This document shows positions 8,795-18,200 of a DNA stretch of 37,688 nucleotides, one piece after another (positions within the stretch are counted from its first letter, which is position 1; each line of letters begins with the position of its first letter). The notes below the pieces were generated by a model, which was given only the letters and a program-made list of their open reading frames with translations, made no database searches and was not told the origin of the DNA. The stretch lies in contig JAUXWR010000343.1 in the NCBI GenBank assembly GCA_030680075.1, positions 1 to 37,688 of the forward strand, in the 5' to 3' direction. Both the position numbers and the translations under genes were made by a program. The stretch is from Legionella sp. Its GTDB lineage: Bacteria; Pseudomonadota; Gammaproteobacteria; Legionellales; Legionellaceae.

Positions 8795-8978
8795 CGCCGT
8801 CCTTGCGAACCAAAAATGCCGTCCTTGCGAACGAAGTGAAGCAATCCAGTGACATTGAGGAGCTAATGAGTATGTCAATTGCTAGCAAAATCCCTGACTC
8901 ACGCGCTCCTTTCCTGTCGTCCCGGAATTTAGAGAGACTTAACGAGCGCGCGAGTTTAGTCTCTCTTAATGTCCGGGA
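8795..8978. repeat. Composite extragenic palindromic repeat, copy 2
   Basis: Begins with a 13-base piece CGTCCTTGCGAAC (8798-8810), then the fuller CGTCCTTGCGAACGAAGTGA at 8820-8849, like copy 1. It continues to an imperfect hairpin at 8920-8978: TCCCGGAATTTAGAGAGACT pairing with AGTCTCTCTTAATGTCCGGGA around ACGAGCGCGCGAG. It fills most of the 285-base gap between the DUF72 gene and the photolyase. Confidence 0.7.
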
Positions 8979-9021
8979 TATATTGTCACGCTGGTACGGG
9001 CTATTAATCTCTTTAAAATTT

Positions 9022-9071
9022 GCGCCCCAATACTATCAATCACTTTTCAGTGACTGATAGTATTGGAGCGC
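9022..9071. terminator. Long hairpin overlapping photolyase stop codon
   Basis: A 22-bp stem, GCGCCCCAATACTATCAATC (9022-9043 arm) against GTGACTGATAGTATTGGAGC (9050-9071 arm), two mismatches, 6-base loop. It contains the last codons and stop of the photolyase and lies between convergent transcripts. A T-run is lacking, so a bidirectional terminator or mRNA 3'-end stabiliser is likely but not proven. Confidence 0.5.
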
Positions 9072-10421
9072 TCTTTTCCGTGCTTCGTTATGATCAACAA
9101 CAGGTTCAGGATAATTCATTACACCCCATGGTTGGTGAATCGACTTCCCCTGAAGCTTGGCCAATTCAGGTACCCACTGTTTGATATAATTGCCCTTCGG
9201 ATCAAATTTTTCACTTTGCAAAACCGGGTTAAAAATACGAAAATAAGGGGCAGCATCCGCACCACTTCCAGCAACCCACTGCCAACTTGCACTGTTATTA
9301 GCCAAATCAGCATCCACAAGTGTATCCAGAAACCATGCCGCTCCTTCTCGCCAATCCATAAGTAAATCCTTGGTAAGAAAAGACGCCACAATCATTCTCA
9401 CGCGATTATGCATATAGCCGGTGCGCCATAATTCTCGCATTCCCGCGTCGACAATAGGATAACCCGTTGTTCCTTGTTGCCAGCGTTTTAACAATGCATC
9501 ATCAGAATGCCATGGAAACTTATTAAATTTGGCATTGAAATTACTTATGGGAAGCTCTGGAAAGTGATAAAGCAAGTAATAAGAAAACTCTCGCCACCCT
9601 ATTTCAGTAAAAAAACGCTCGACTGATTGTAAATCACAACTGCTATCCCATTTCGCAGCCTCTAAATTCCGCCAAATTTCCCAAGGACTGATTTCACCAA
9701 AATGAAGATGGGGGGATAGCCGTGACGTTGCATTTTCTGCGGGAAAATCGCGACTTGTTTTGTAACCTTTGAGATGATGTTCAATAAATTCATCCAGCTT
9801 TTTTTGTGCGCCTTCTTCTCCTGGTTGCCAATAATGAGCAAACTCCACCGCCCAATCAGGATTTCGAGGGAGAAGATTCCAGCTTGTTAATACATCTGTT
9901 TCCGCATCCGGGGTTATTGGCCAATTATTGATAACTACTTTCTGCGAAACTTTTATTTGTTGTTGGCAGTGCTTCCAGTAAGGGGTAAACACTTTAAAAA
10001 AATCACCGCTTTTGTTTTTTATAGTCCAGGGTTCATTTAATAAACTACCATTAGCACTAGTAACCTTTATTCCTTTTTCTGTCAAAACGGCTTTAATCTC
10101 TTTATCCCGTTTGATAGCTAAGGGCTCATAACGACGAGTCCAGTAAACGCTGCCCACCAAGTGCCTGTCAATCAATTGTTCGATAATTTCAAGCGGATTA
10201 CCCTTCCTTAAAATTAGCCTCATACCTGCTTTTTCTAAAGAATGCGCGAGCGATTGCAAACTATGATGAAGCCACCATCTAGAAGCACCGCCCAACTGTT
10301 GGGTGGTTTCATCTAAAATATACAAGGGTATAACAAGAGAGTGCTCATTACAGGCGGTGACAAAAGCCGGGTTATCTCTTAAACGTAAGTCCTGACGAAA
10401 CCAAAAAAGAGCAATTGTCAT
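9036..10421 (-). CDS. phrB: Deoxyribodipyrimidine photolyase
   Basis: 461 aa, the standard class I CPD photolyase length. N-terminal Rossmann domain (ALFWFRQDLRLRDNPA) binds the antenna chromophore. The C-terminal FAD domain contains SRLSPHLHFGEISPW, WREFSYYLLYHFPELP, GYPIVDAGMRELWRTGYMHN, VDADLANNSASWQWVAGSG and DAAPYFRIFNPVLQ, including the Trp/Asn residues used for electron transfer and DNA contact. It repairs UV-induced cyclobutane pyrimidine dimers using light. Monocistronic; the 3' end sits inside the hairpin at 9022-9071. Confidence 0.95.
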   Translation of the reverse strand: MTIALFWFRQDLRLRDNPAFVTACNEHSLVIPLYILDETTQQLGGASRWWLHHSLQSLAHSLEKAGMRLILRKGNPLEIIEQLIDRHLVGSVYWTRRYEPLAIKRDKEIKAVLTEKGIKVTSANGSLLNEPWTIKNKSGDFFKVFTPYWKHCQQQIKVSQKVVINNWPITPDAETDVLTSWNLLPRNPDWAVEFAHYWQPGEEGAQKKLDEFIEHHLKGYKTSRDFPAENATSRLSPHLHFGEISPWEIWRNLEAAKWDSSCDLQSVERFFTEIGWREFSYYLLYHFPELPISNFNAKFNKFPWHSDDALLKRWQQGTTGYPIVDAGMRELWRTGYMHNRVRMIVASFLTKDLLMDWREGAAWFLDTLVDADLANNSASWQWVAGSGADAAPYFRIFNPVLQSEKFDPKGNYIKQWVPELAKLQGKSIHQPWGVMNYPEPVVDHNEARKRALQYYQSLKSD

Positions 10422-10580
10422 AACAACCCTTGTGAAGGAATTATTACTTTATTATAGCGATGCCAAGACTATAGCAGTGGCCTTCTATCTGTCAATGTCA
10501 CCTTAACTGCTGATTTTACGCTCCTAGTTAAAAATTAAATACTTTGATAAAATCACGGCCATTTCTTGAAAAGGATTAAA

Positions 10581-11597
10581 ATGCGGGAAATACTTATAAA
10601 AATTGCAACAAGCGTTAGACCATTGGCCCAACGCCTGGAAGACCATTGTTCTATCTCTTATGCGGGGATAACTTTACAGCCTGAAGAGATACTGCGCGAC
10701 CCTGTTGATTGTTTATTATACGCACTTGAATTTTTGCACATGGGTGATGAATATAACATTGATGACTGCTTTCTTTGGTTAAATAATACGCATTCGGCTT
10801 TTATGGATAAAAATGCCCCCTCTCTGTGGGATAGACTAGCCCACGCCGTACTGCTGGATTTAATAACTCAACTTAACGGATTACAGCACTCTTCATTAAC
10901 AGGCTTGTGGGGGTATGATTTAAGTCGCACAATTGATGCAAGTGCAGAAGCGGTGGAAGCTTATCTTCAGTTGACTGAAGCCGACGAATCCCTGGCTGAA
11001 TCAATAAATGAACGTATTCTGATTTTAACCGAGCATAGCTATTTAGATGCAAAAGACGTTGAAGCATGTAAACAATTCGCTGATATACAAAACAGTGTTG
11101 AAAAATTTCTGAGGGATCTTGATAAAGGCATTTCAAAACTCAAGGAATACACTTTTCCAGAGAAATACAGATTAACTAGACTTACTTTACAGTTGAATAA
11201 AATATTCCTCACTGAACCATTCAAAGAAATTAACGAGGCTTTTTCTGATATTGAACAAAATATCGCCTTTTTTTCTGGCCATAAACAGGCTATTGAAGAT
11301 ATGGGCACCACTATGCGCAATTTTTTAAGCTACTTACAGTCCATTGAGCAAATGCATATTGACAGTGGGCTTTATTATACGCCTATAAAAGAGTTCTATG
11401 AAAAAAATGTACGCGCAAAACAACCTTATTATGCTGAACAATATAGCGCAGCCTTAGCCCTTGCAAAAGATATCAAACCCCGGCTAAATAAGGTTACGGC
11501 AGAAATAGACCTGGTTGTTTCTCAACAGAAACAATCTAAACTGGCAGAAGGCGAAGAAAGCGTGAGGTTAAACGAGCAAGCGGCTCAATTTTTCTAG
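10581..11597 (+). CDS. Hypothetical helical protein, 338 aa
   Basis: The frame can be opened at a TTG at 10566, but AAGGATT stands 6 bases before the ATG at 10581, which I choose. No signal peptide or membrane segment. The sequence is largely alpha-helical with long amphipathic stretches (residues ~150-335) suggesting coiled-coil or helical-bundle structure; the N-terminus has several Cys. No family recognised. The 3' end overlaps the convergent 95-aa gene by 30 bp. Could be an effector candidate on helical character alone, weakly supported. Confidence 0.65.
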   Translation: MREILIKIATSVRPLAQRLEDHCSISYAGITLQPEEILRDPVDCLLYALEFLHMGDEYNIDDCFLWLNNTHSAFMDKNAPSLWDRLAHAVLLDLITQLNGLQHSSLTGLWGYDLSRTIDASAEAVEAYLQLTEADESLAESINERILILTEHSYLDAKDVEACKQFADIQNSVEKFLRDLDKGISKLKEYTFPEKYRLTRLTLQLNKIFLTEPFKEINEAFSDIEQNIAFFSGHKQAIEDMGTTMRNFLSYLQSIEQMHIDSGLYYTPIKEFYEKNVRAKQPYYAEQYSAALALAKDIKPRLNKVTAEIDLVVSQQKQSKLAEGEESVRLNEQAAQFF

Positions 11598-11855
11598 CTC
11601 AGATGAGTCATTTTGACCTAATGATTTGAATAAAGAACACAATAAAGCTCGCGGAAAAAAATCAGTTTTGGTTGTGTCTAGCGCGTGTTTGATAAACGAG
11701 ATTATTTCCTCAATCTCGTTATCTCTGTTTTTATTGACAACCTTAACCAGGTTCGCATGATTTAACAATATAATCAGTTGCTGTTTCGTCAGATGTTTCT
11801 CACTGGATAATTCAAAATATCCCTCCAACCAAATAGCAAATTGCCCTTTTGTCAT
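11568..11855 (-). CDS. WLxGYFE-type small protein B (95 aa)
   Basis: Third gene of the 12183-12752 operon; its ATG overlaps the stop of the previous gene (ATGA). It opens FAIWLEGYFELSSEKHLTKQ and continues QLIILLNHANLVKVV, the same N-terminal pattern as the 106-aa protein before it, so the two are diverged paralogues. The F-x-x-W-L-x-G-Y/F-x-E, then T/N-x-x-Q-x-x-x-I/L-x-x-H pattern resembles a small domain I associate with phage and plasmid proteins (recollection, not searched). Function unknown. The second-copy locus near 28.4 kb lacks this gene. Confidence 0.65.
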   Translation of the reverse strand: MTKGQFAIWLEGYFELSSEKHLTKQQLIILLNHANLVKVVNKNRDNEIEEIISFIKHALDTTKTDFFPRALLCSLFKSLGQNDSSELEKLSRLLV

Positions 11856-12172
11856 TGCTGCCTTCCTGCATGAATCTGTTCTAATTCATCAAGGGTATAT
11901 ACCTTCAATAACGTATTCTCAAGATAATGATAAAACATTGCATTTAAGTATTGCTCCATCAAGGGTTTAAAGTAATCCAGCGTTTCTTGTTTAAAATCCA
12001 TACGTCTTAAATAGCTGCAGATTTTTTGCATCCATTGTATCCCTGGTGCTAAGGGCTCTTCTATAGTCGCAATTTTACGTTCTATAGATAGCACTATAAA
12101 TCCATTTAAGGGTGAATGGACTGCAATTTCAAAATAACCCTGCAGCCAATAACAAAATAAAATATTCGTCAC
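11852..12172 (-). CDS. WLxGYFE-type small protein A (106 aa)
   Basis: Starts with GTG at 12172, with AAGGAT overlapping the end of the upstream gene, 10 bases after its stop. N-terminus FCYWLQGYFEIAVHSPLNG is the WLxGYFE motif; the rest is helical with aromatic residues (MFYHYLENTLLKVY). Translationally coupled to the 95-aa gene by a 4-base overlap. A decayed copy lies at 28439-28513, with the W codon changed to a stop. Confidence 0.65.
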   Translation of the reverse strand: MTNILFCYWLQGYFEIAVHSPLNGFIVLSIERKIATIEEPLAPGIQWMQKICSYLRRMDFKQETLDYFKPLMEQYLNAMFYHYLENTLLKVYTLDELEQIHAGRQQ

Positions 12173-12182
12173 TCAAAAATCC

Positions 12183-12752
12183 TTAACATCCATCCAAATA
12201 TCGATGAGCGCTGGGAAGATTTAAAATTTCTTCAGAGAGTTTTAAGCCTTCGATTAAACCGTCTCTTTCGGACAATTTGATAGTTATTGAAATCTCAAAA
12301 TCTCTTTCCATCCTTTTGGATGTATCGTATTTTTTTACCTTAGCCGGGTTCTTTAAAAAACTATTAAAAAATTTTTCGATTTCTCTTGGCTTATCACAAC
12401 TGGATATTGTAATGTTTAACTCCCCTTTTTCACGAATACCAACGCAGGTTATTTTATGACGGTCGTTTGGGTTTAACCGAGGATTTAACAATTCTTGTAA
12501 TTCAGGATCCGGCTTTTTTTTTATAGCGTTTATCTTCATCAATATTTCGCGCGACCTTCCGCCCAATAATTTTAATTGTTCATCAATAACCTTATCTTCC
12601 GCACGGAGAAGTTTCATCTGGCTGATTTCATTTTCAGTGTATCCATGGGAACTTAGAAGAGACTCTTCATCTTCAGTATCACTAAGAGTGGACCCATCTA
12701 TACTATTTTCAGGTTCGTCTATTGAAACCAAAATAAATTCTTCTTTGCCCAT
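12183..12752 (-). CDS. Hypothetical protein, first gene of duplicated operon (189 aa)
   Basis: ATG at 12752, with GGAGGGT upstream. The N-terminal 45 residues are acidic and Ser-rich. A helical segment (GYTENEISQMKLL to AIKKK, about 40-80) looks coiled-coil. The C-terminal half has strand-like ITCVGIRE, LNITISSCDKPREIEKFF and ISITIKLSERDGLIEGLKLS and ends LNLPSAHRYLDGC. The protein at 27871-28428 is a clear paralogue over everything but the N-terminus. Family not recognised. The upstream element at 12786-12820 is shared with the paralogue. Confidence 0.7.
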   Translation of the reverse strand: MGKEEFILVSIDEPENSIDGSTLSDTEDEESLLSSHGYTENEISQMKLLRAEDKVIDEQLKLLGGRSREILMKINAIKKKPDPELQELLNPRLNPNDRHKITCVGIREKGELNITISSCDKPREIEKFFNSFLKNPAKVKKYDTSKRMERDFEISITIKLSERDGLIEGLKLSEEILNLPSAHRYLDGC

Positions 12753-12785
12753 TATATACCCTCCAATTTACAATCAGTTCACCAA

Positions 12786-12820
12786 TTTTTACCGTGGTTT
12801 TTACCTTACTTGAGACAAAA
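12786..12820 (-). promoter_or_regulatory. Conserved upstream element, copy 1 (tandem GGTAAAAA)
   Basis: Read on the minus strand: TTTTGTCTCAAGTA then GGTAAAAACCACGGTAAAAA, about 33 bases before the ATG at 12752. The same element precedes the paralogous gene at 27871. Tandem GTAAA words recall CpxR sites, but the spacing here is 7 bases where the usual CpxR spacing is 5, so the regulator is uncertain. Confidence 0.5.
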
Positions 12821-12943
12821 TGTATAGATAGCAATATGCACTATGGAACTGTCAATGCCTTTTATATAGGCAATTGGTATATTATTCTGCACTTTTCTTA
12901 TTTTCTGCTATTCTTATTGCGAATAACATTCTAAGGAAGGATC

Positions 12944-13390
12944 ATGAAACTATTATCTACTGTCGCTATTTTATTATCTGCATCCTCACTCAGTTTTGCA
13001 GCTTCTCTCTCATCAATGAGTAAACCAGAAGCAATGGATGCCTTAAGTGATAAAACCATCACCACCATTTCAGCTGCAACCCTCAATGGGCAAGTAATAT
13101 TTGATAGTTTTACCGGCTATTTTGGTAAAGATGGGAAAATGATGGGTGGATTTGCCAAACAAACCAAAAATGCTCCCCAAAATGATAATGGCACATGGCG
13201 CATTGCAGATGACGGCAGTATTTGCATGACCTGGACACAATGGTTTAATGGAAAAGAAGAATGTGTTTATTTTTACAAACTCAGTAATGCATTACTGATT
13301 GTAGGAACCAAACAAAATTTTGAAAGTGTTATCTTGAATTCGGAAATACAATCCGGCAATCAAATCGCAAACACGGTTCAAAACCCTTAA
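12944..13390 (+). CDS. Secreted DUF995-like protein
   Basis: 148 aa with a signal peptide MKLLSTVAILLSASSLSFAA. The mature part has the pattern of the DUF995 family: FTGYFGKDGKMMGGF, then GTWRIADDGSICMTWTQW and EECVYFYKL, with a Cys pair (SICMTW, EECVYF) likely disulfide-bonded. Function of the family is unknown; expected in the periplasm. AAGGAAGG stands 6 bases before the ATG. An imperfect hairpin (13398-13427) follows. Confidence 0.6.
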   Translation: MKLLSTVAILLSASSLSFAASLSSMSKPEAMDALSDKTITTISAATLNGQVIFDSFTGYFGKDGKMMGGFAKQTKNAPQNDNGTWRIADDGSICMTWTQWFNGKEECVYFYKLSNALLIVGTKQNFESVILNSEIQSGNQIANTVQNP

Positions 13391-13440
13391 TAAAGAAATC
13401 AGAGGCGGGGCTTAACAGCCCTGATCTGCAGCTTAAGATT

Positions 13441-13740
13441 TTATGACATCCAGCAAGACGGGCATCCTATAATAGCCTTGCCAGGGGGAATACAGGCAGG
13501 TTCTTCATTTGTAGCAATATCTCTATTGGGGCCATAATAAGCAATTGTAGTAATTCTTAACCCTTCACGACTTTCAAGCTCACGATACACTCCCTGACGG
13601 TCGCGGCTCGGTTTGGCTTCCGAGCCACGACCGTTAGGGAGTGTTGCACGATGCTAATGCTATTTCATCCCGTTGTAAAACCACCGCAGCTGGATAACCT
13701 CTTAAACCTTGTTTAATTTTCTTGCTGAAATATTTTTTTG
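13441..13740 (-). pseudogene. Gene remnant interrupted by a palindromic element
   Basis: On the minus strand two coherent protein pieces flank the palindrome at 13587-13646. Upstream (about 13740-13653): YFSKKIKQGLRGYPAAVVLQ and RDEIALAS. Downstream (13586-13441): VYRELESREGLRITTIAYYG, PNRDIATNEEPACIPPGKAI and IGCPSCWMS before a TAA. The two pieces are not in the same frame and no start codon is left, so this is not a working gene. Family not recognised. Confidence 0.45.
13587..13646. mobile_element. 60-bp palindromic mini-element with possible target duplication
   Basis: Arms ACACTCCCTGACGGTCGCGG... (13587-13611) and its complement (13620-13644), 25 bp with two mismatches, 8-base loop. It is flanked on both sides by CACGAT (13581-13586 and 13647-13652), as expected for a 6-bp target-site duplication. 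Much richer in GC than its surroundings. Confidence 0.55.
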
Positions 13741-13764
13741 CCCTCCCTGGCTATTCACACAAAA

Positions 13765-14586
13765 CTAAATGAGAGCGTTCATATCCACTTCTTGAATATA
13801 AGGCTCTTCCGAGGAGTCATCGGTTGGTACTGCATCTTGGTTCTCTACAGGTTCATTACGAGAAAAAAACGTATGATATTCATTTTTAGTTTGCTTTATA
13901 TCATAACTTGCGTTTGCATAACTAACTACCGAATAAGTTGTATAGCCAACTATCCCCACTAATGACAGAGCCGCTATTGCCACAGGAAGTGCCAAAATCA
14001 AACTCAAAGGTAATGTAGCGGCGCCCGTTATAAACAATATAGCAACAGGCATAAGCCAAATTAGAGAAGGCGCTACAATACTCATTAACAAAACGCCCAA
14101 ACACCCTATTAAATATTCTGATTCAATTTCGTGCTGTTTTTTCATTGCGAAAATATAATAAGGTTTTTTATCTGCACGCCATCCCGAGGCTTCTCTGGAG
14201 TTCAATAAGTGCTCCATATAGTAATTTATAGCCCCTGAACTCTCACTATCACAACGAATATCATCTGCCCGACTTTGCTCTTTATAACTGATACCATTTC
14301 TCATTATTGCGTTTATTTCTCTAAGAAGAGAGAAGTTAGGTAAAGAGTTATTCAGTTTCGCTCCCTTAAGACATAAGAAATACCCGATGAAATCAAATGC
14401 TTTTTTTTGTTCATCCGTCATTTCTCTAAATCGCTTCTGCTCATAAATGAGGTGGAACTCATTAATCAGTTGGCCTAAAATTTGACTGGCATCACTTCCG
14501 TATTGCGCTTTCAGGTCTTGAAATACACTTTCCTGCAATTCAGCCTTTTTAAGGTTCTCAGCTATTTCTTTCCAATTTAAAGACAT
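13765..14586 (-). CDS. Hypothetical membrane protein, acidic C-terminus
   Basis: 273 aa from the ATG at 14586 (GGAG 6 bases upstream); the longer frame to 14625 lacks a better site. The N-terminal 165 residues are soluble and helical. Hydrophobic segments follow (LIGCLGVLLMSIVAPSLIWL, MPVAILFITGAATLPLSLIL, ALPVAIAALSLVGIVGYTTY), two or three membrane spans. The tail is acidic (VPTDDSSEEPYIQEVD). The Glu-rich C-terminus after a hairpin of membrane helices is a common look among Legionella Dot/Icm substrates; this is inference only. Confidence 0.6.
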   Translation of the reverse strand: MSLNWKEIAENLKKAELQESVFQDLKAQYGSDASQILGQLINEFHLIYEQKRFREMTDEQKKAFDFIGYFLCLKGAKLNNSLPNFSLLREINAIMRNGISYKEQSRADDIRCDSESSGAINYYMEHLLNSREASGWRADKKPYYIFAMKKQHEIESEYLIGCLGVLLMSIVAPSLIWLMPVAILFITGAATLPLSLILALPVAIAALSLVGIVGYTTYSVVSYANASYDIKQTKNEYHTFFSRNEPVENQDAVPTDDSSEEPYIQEVDMNALI

Positions 14587-14708
14587 AACATGCTCCAAAC
14601 ATTTATTTGAGCACATTATATACAAAAAGCAATAATTATGCCAACTAAATTCAGAATTTATACTTATTCCAAGAAATGAGGAGACTACCAGGCTAAATCA
14701 AATAAACG

Positions 14709-14736
14709 CCCGGAGGAACTCGCCCCCGGGGTTTTT
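14709..14736. terminator. Possible terminator after cupin gene
   Basis: CCCGG and CCGGG separated by 12 bases, followed on the + strand by TTTTT. It lies 10 bases beyond the cupin stop. The T-run is on the strand without a gene, so the assignment is weak. Confidence 0.25.
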
Positions 14737-14746
14737 ACGTTCAAAG

Positions 14747-15130
14747 CTAGATATGATCTGCTTCGTCTTTTAATGCATCCGCCTTGGTTTTATGAACAGT
14801 CTTGTCTTTATGATGAGGCGGAGAATAAAGCGTATAAAGTTTTAATTCTTCGGTTTTTGATGTGTTAATAATATTATGCTTAGCTCCTGCCGGGATTATA
14901 ATTGCATCACCGTCTTTAATTTTATGTTCCATCTTATCGATTACAACTGTTCCCTCACCTTTTTCAATCCGTAAAAACTGATCAACTATTTGGTGTACTT
15001 CCATTCCAATATCTTCTTTCGGTTTAAGACTCATAACAACTAATTGAGTATGCTGTCCAGTATATAAGACTTGCCTGAAATTTTTGTTTGTTAACGATAA
15101 TTTTTCTATGTTTCCTATAAATCCTTTCAT
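14747..15130 (-). CDS. Cupin-domain protein
   Basis: 127 aa single cupin. Motif 1: GMEVHQIVDQFLRIEKGEG, motif 2: PAGAKHNIINT, with the His residues that usually hold a divalent metal. Closest in form to mannose-6-phosphate-isomerase-like small cupins. The C-terminal tail is Lys/His-rich (HHKDKTVHKTKAD), about 20 residues longer than the fold needs. AGGAT lies 8 bases before the ATG. Reaction unknown. Confidence 0.85.
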   Translation of the reverse strand: MKGFIGNIEKLSLTNKNFRQVLYTGQHTQLVVMSLKPKEDIGMEVHQIVDQFLRIEKGEGTVVIDKMEHKIKDGDAIIIPAGAKHNIINTSKTEELKLYTLYSPPHHKDKTVHKTKADALKDEADHI

Positions 15131-15286
15131 AATAGTATCCTTGATTGCAATGCGTTTTAAGTAATAAAATCCTCGCCACTCCCCACTATTTTCATCAGAC
15201 TGGATTTTTTATAGGGCATGTAAATATTTTAGCTCAAATTTCATATTGATGAATTTTCCATGCTACCGCGCAAATTGGTTACAAAA

Positions 15287-18200
15287 TCAATCTTGAGCAT
15301 AAAGGTTAGGCGCGCCAGATGCTAATTCGAGGGTAAATTGCTCAAGTTTTTGCTCATAACTCAGCGAATTATTTTTCTGGCCATACCTGGTGAAAAATTT
15401 GCACCATGCATTCTCCAGGTCTTTCCGTTGGTCAGGAGCATGCTTTCTGAGTGTGTTAATAAATTCTGCTTGTAGCTTTTGATTTTCCTCACGTAATGGT
15501 GCTCTTTCAATAATTGACTGCAAGTCACGCGATTGTTTACTCTTTTCAAACAGCTCCACGTCTCTACGAAATGGATTTTGAACATCAATATCGGGCAAGA
15601 TTGGCAATATAGCCTCTGCTTGTTGCAAATCAGCGTTGCAGTAAATTTCATAAACCACGCCAAGCGCACCATTGCGCCCAATTCGACCCGCTTTTTGAAT
15701 AACCACCCGACCAAGGCCAGGTTTTGCAATAATCCCCACATCCAGACCTTCAAAATCGGTTCCTCGGCTACCTGCGGCAGTAGTAAGCGTAATCATTTGC
15801 TCATCACTGGCGCGCTCAATAATGGTTTCCTCGGCAGGACGAATGGCGGCTTTTAATGGATCATGAGTGTCATCAAGAATTTGTATATAGCGAGAAAGAG
15901 CCTCTGCAAAATTATGTTCCAGCAAATACCGGTGAAATTCATCGCATTCAGTAATTGTATTAAAGAAAACTATACTGGATTGCCTATTGTTATGAGCATT
16001 ACAGAGCGCTTCAACAATTTTTGCAAAATGCGCTGCTTCATCGTCAGTGTAAATAGGAGGAAAACAATAAGACCGATTAAAGCAGTCAGCTACCGGATGC
16101 TCAGGATTTGTTTTATCAACTATTTTAGGCCAGTTAGCTCCCTGAAGCTTAGGTCTTTTGGCTCGGGGCATTTCAACAATTATTTCCGTGTGCAGTAATT
16201 GTTGAATTTGTTGTTGCACGGCCTTTTCACCTATTGTTCCCGTTAATCCACAACGCGAGGTAAAATTCTCTTGCAAAAAAGCCGCAATATCTCCTTCAGC
16301 TATGACCTCAGATAACCCGGGAACCTTAATATCAGGATGGCCGTTTTCCTTTTCCCAGGCAGCTACACATTGATGCACCCCTTCACTCCATTGCGATAAT
16401 TTATCGACGCGCCCTGTCGTGTCTTTATGGACAATATAAACCACTTCTTCTGAACCAGAAGTCTCTATCACGTAGTCGCTTTTTTCATGGCATTGCATAC
16501 TTGACACGGCGGCTTTAATCCAGAAATCGAGGGTTTCATCTTCTTGTAAATTTGCTTGCTGATAATACGGTTGTGCCTGCAACGCTCGTCTGACTATCTC
16601 GCGATGTTCTATACGATCATGGGTTTCAGCAACGGCAAGTTCGGTACGCACCACATGGTTTAATAATGTTAGAAATACAATAAATTCTTCTTCGACTTTT
16701 TGACTTGCACGTGATATTTGCATGGTTGTATTGGCATGCACATCAATTACAACATTATCGGCTTCATCAATAATGGCAACACAATCTTTATCGCTTATTT
16801 TATTCGTATTATTAAGCCTCGAAAGCCTCTCACCCAAGACTGCATTAGCAATATCCACATAATGGATATTACTCGCCTCAATGTCGCTATCAGAATTATT
16901 TTTGTTAGAGACTTTGAGCCCTAAAAGGGTAGCTAACGTTTGTAATTTATCAGAAGCTTTTTCAGCTAAAATTTCATTGTGAGTGATTACGGAAACGTGT
17001 TTGCCATCTAAAGCTTTCAGCAAGGCCATAAATTGAATGATAAGCGTTTTACCCTCGCCCGTTTCAACCTGAAATAGCGTGTCTTTTTTTAGTGAGATAA
17101 GGATCGAAACCAACTGCTCCAAACGCAGCCACTCACCTTTATGATTATTTTTTTCAGTACGTGATAGTCGATAACAAGTTTCACGCAATAAAGCTATATT
17201 TTCTTCACTTGATGCATCACGGGCATTTTTTAATGCCGCATTTAACTCATCCGGACTCATGTCGTGGTATTTTTCAATCAACTGATTTAAAACATTTATC
17301 TCTTCCGTAAGCTCATTTGTCAGCCCTTTATCAAGGGATAACTTTTCCATAAGCTCACTGATATCATTATCAGAATAGCGGCGATTGGCAATATATTCTT
17401 CAATCGCTCGGGCTTTCGCCGCTTCATTGGCTAATCCTTGCGGGATATAACTGGCACGCGTTTCTGCCCGGTTTTTTCGTGGTAAGCTTAAAGCATAATC
17501 TTTTAGTGTTTCCCAATGCTGGCTAACTCCTCTGGTTAACTCCATAAACCGCGTATCATATTGTCTATGATCTTTGTCCCATAACGTCGCGCATGAATCT
17601 AGAGAAGTCCTCGTTATCGCTTCCCATTGACTCAAAGCCTCTTCTACTGCCGCAGGATCAACATTTAAAGCGATAAATCGTAGATAAAGTGCACGATAAT
17701 AGATAGCATCATCTCTATCTGGCAGGGTTCTGGAATACGATGTATTTTTAAATTCTTCAGCACTGATTAGAAAAGGGTTAGCGAACTGTGAAAATTTTGT
17801 TTTAAATTTTTTCTTAAGCGCCGCATTTGCGACGTAAGCACTATCAAAACACATTGCACGGTGTACGAAATTATAACCTGCCCGCAATTGTGCCTTTGCA
17901 ACAGTAAGGTCAATGGGCATCTGGTTGAAAAATCGCGTCTGGAGTTGTTGCATGGCTTTACTGTTACGTGCCAGAGCAATGCAATCCAATAAACCCTTTA
18001 TTACAGTAACAGGTTCTTGAAACCCGGAAATATAGCTCTTACCATCTCTGGAATACTCCACCTTGGGTAAATCTATTCCCTGGGCTTTAAAAAAATCCAC
18101 AAAGTAAAATAAGCCTGCAGAGAGTTCTTCAAAATCATAATAATCAGGAGGGTAGGAGTCTTTCTCTGTTAATTTTCCAAACCAGACCAATTCTTCAGCG

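Noticed and set aside
8803..9057. 84-aa plus-strand reading frame
   Set aside because: It reads through repeat copy 2 and into the hairpin at the photolyase end; no ribosome-binding site.
13738..13962. 74-aa plus-strand reading frame
   Set aside because: It lies opposite the membrane-protein gene and the gene remnant; no start signal and no coherent protein pattern.
15533..16198. Plus-strand reading frames inside the SecA-like gene
   Set aside because: Shadow frames of a well supported 1564-aa gene with conserved motifs on the other strand.
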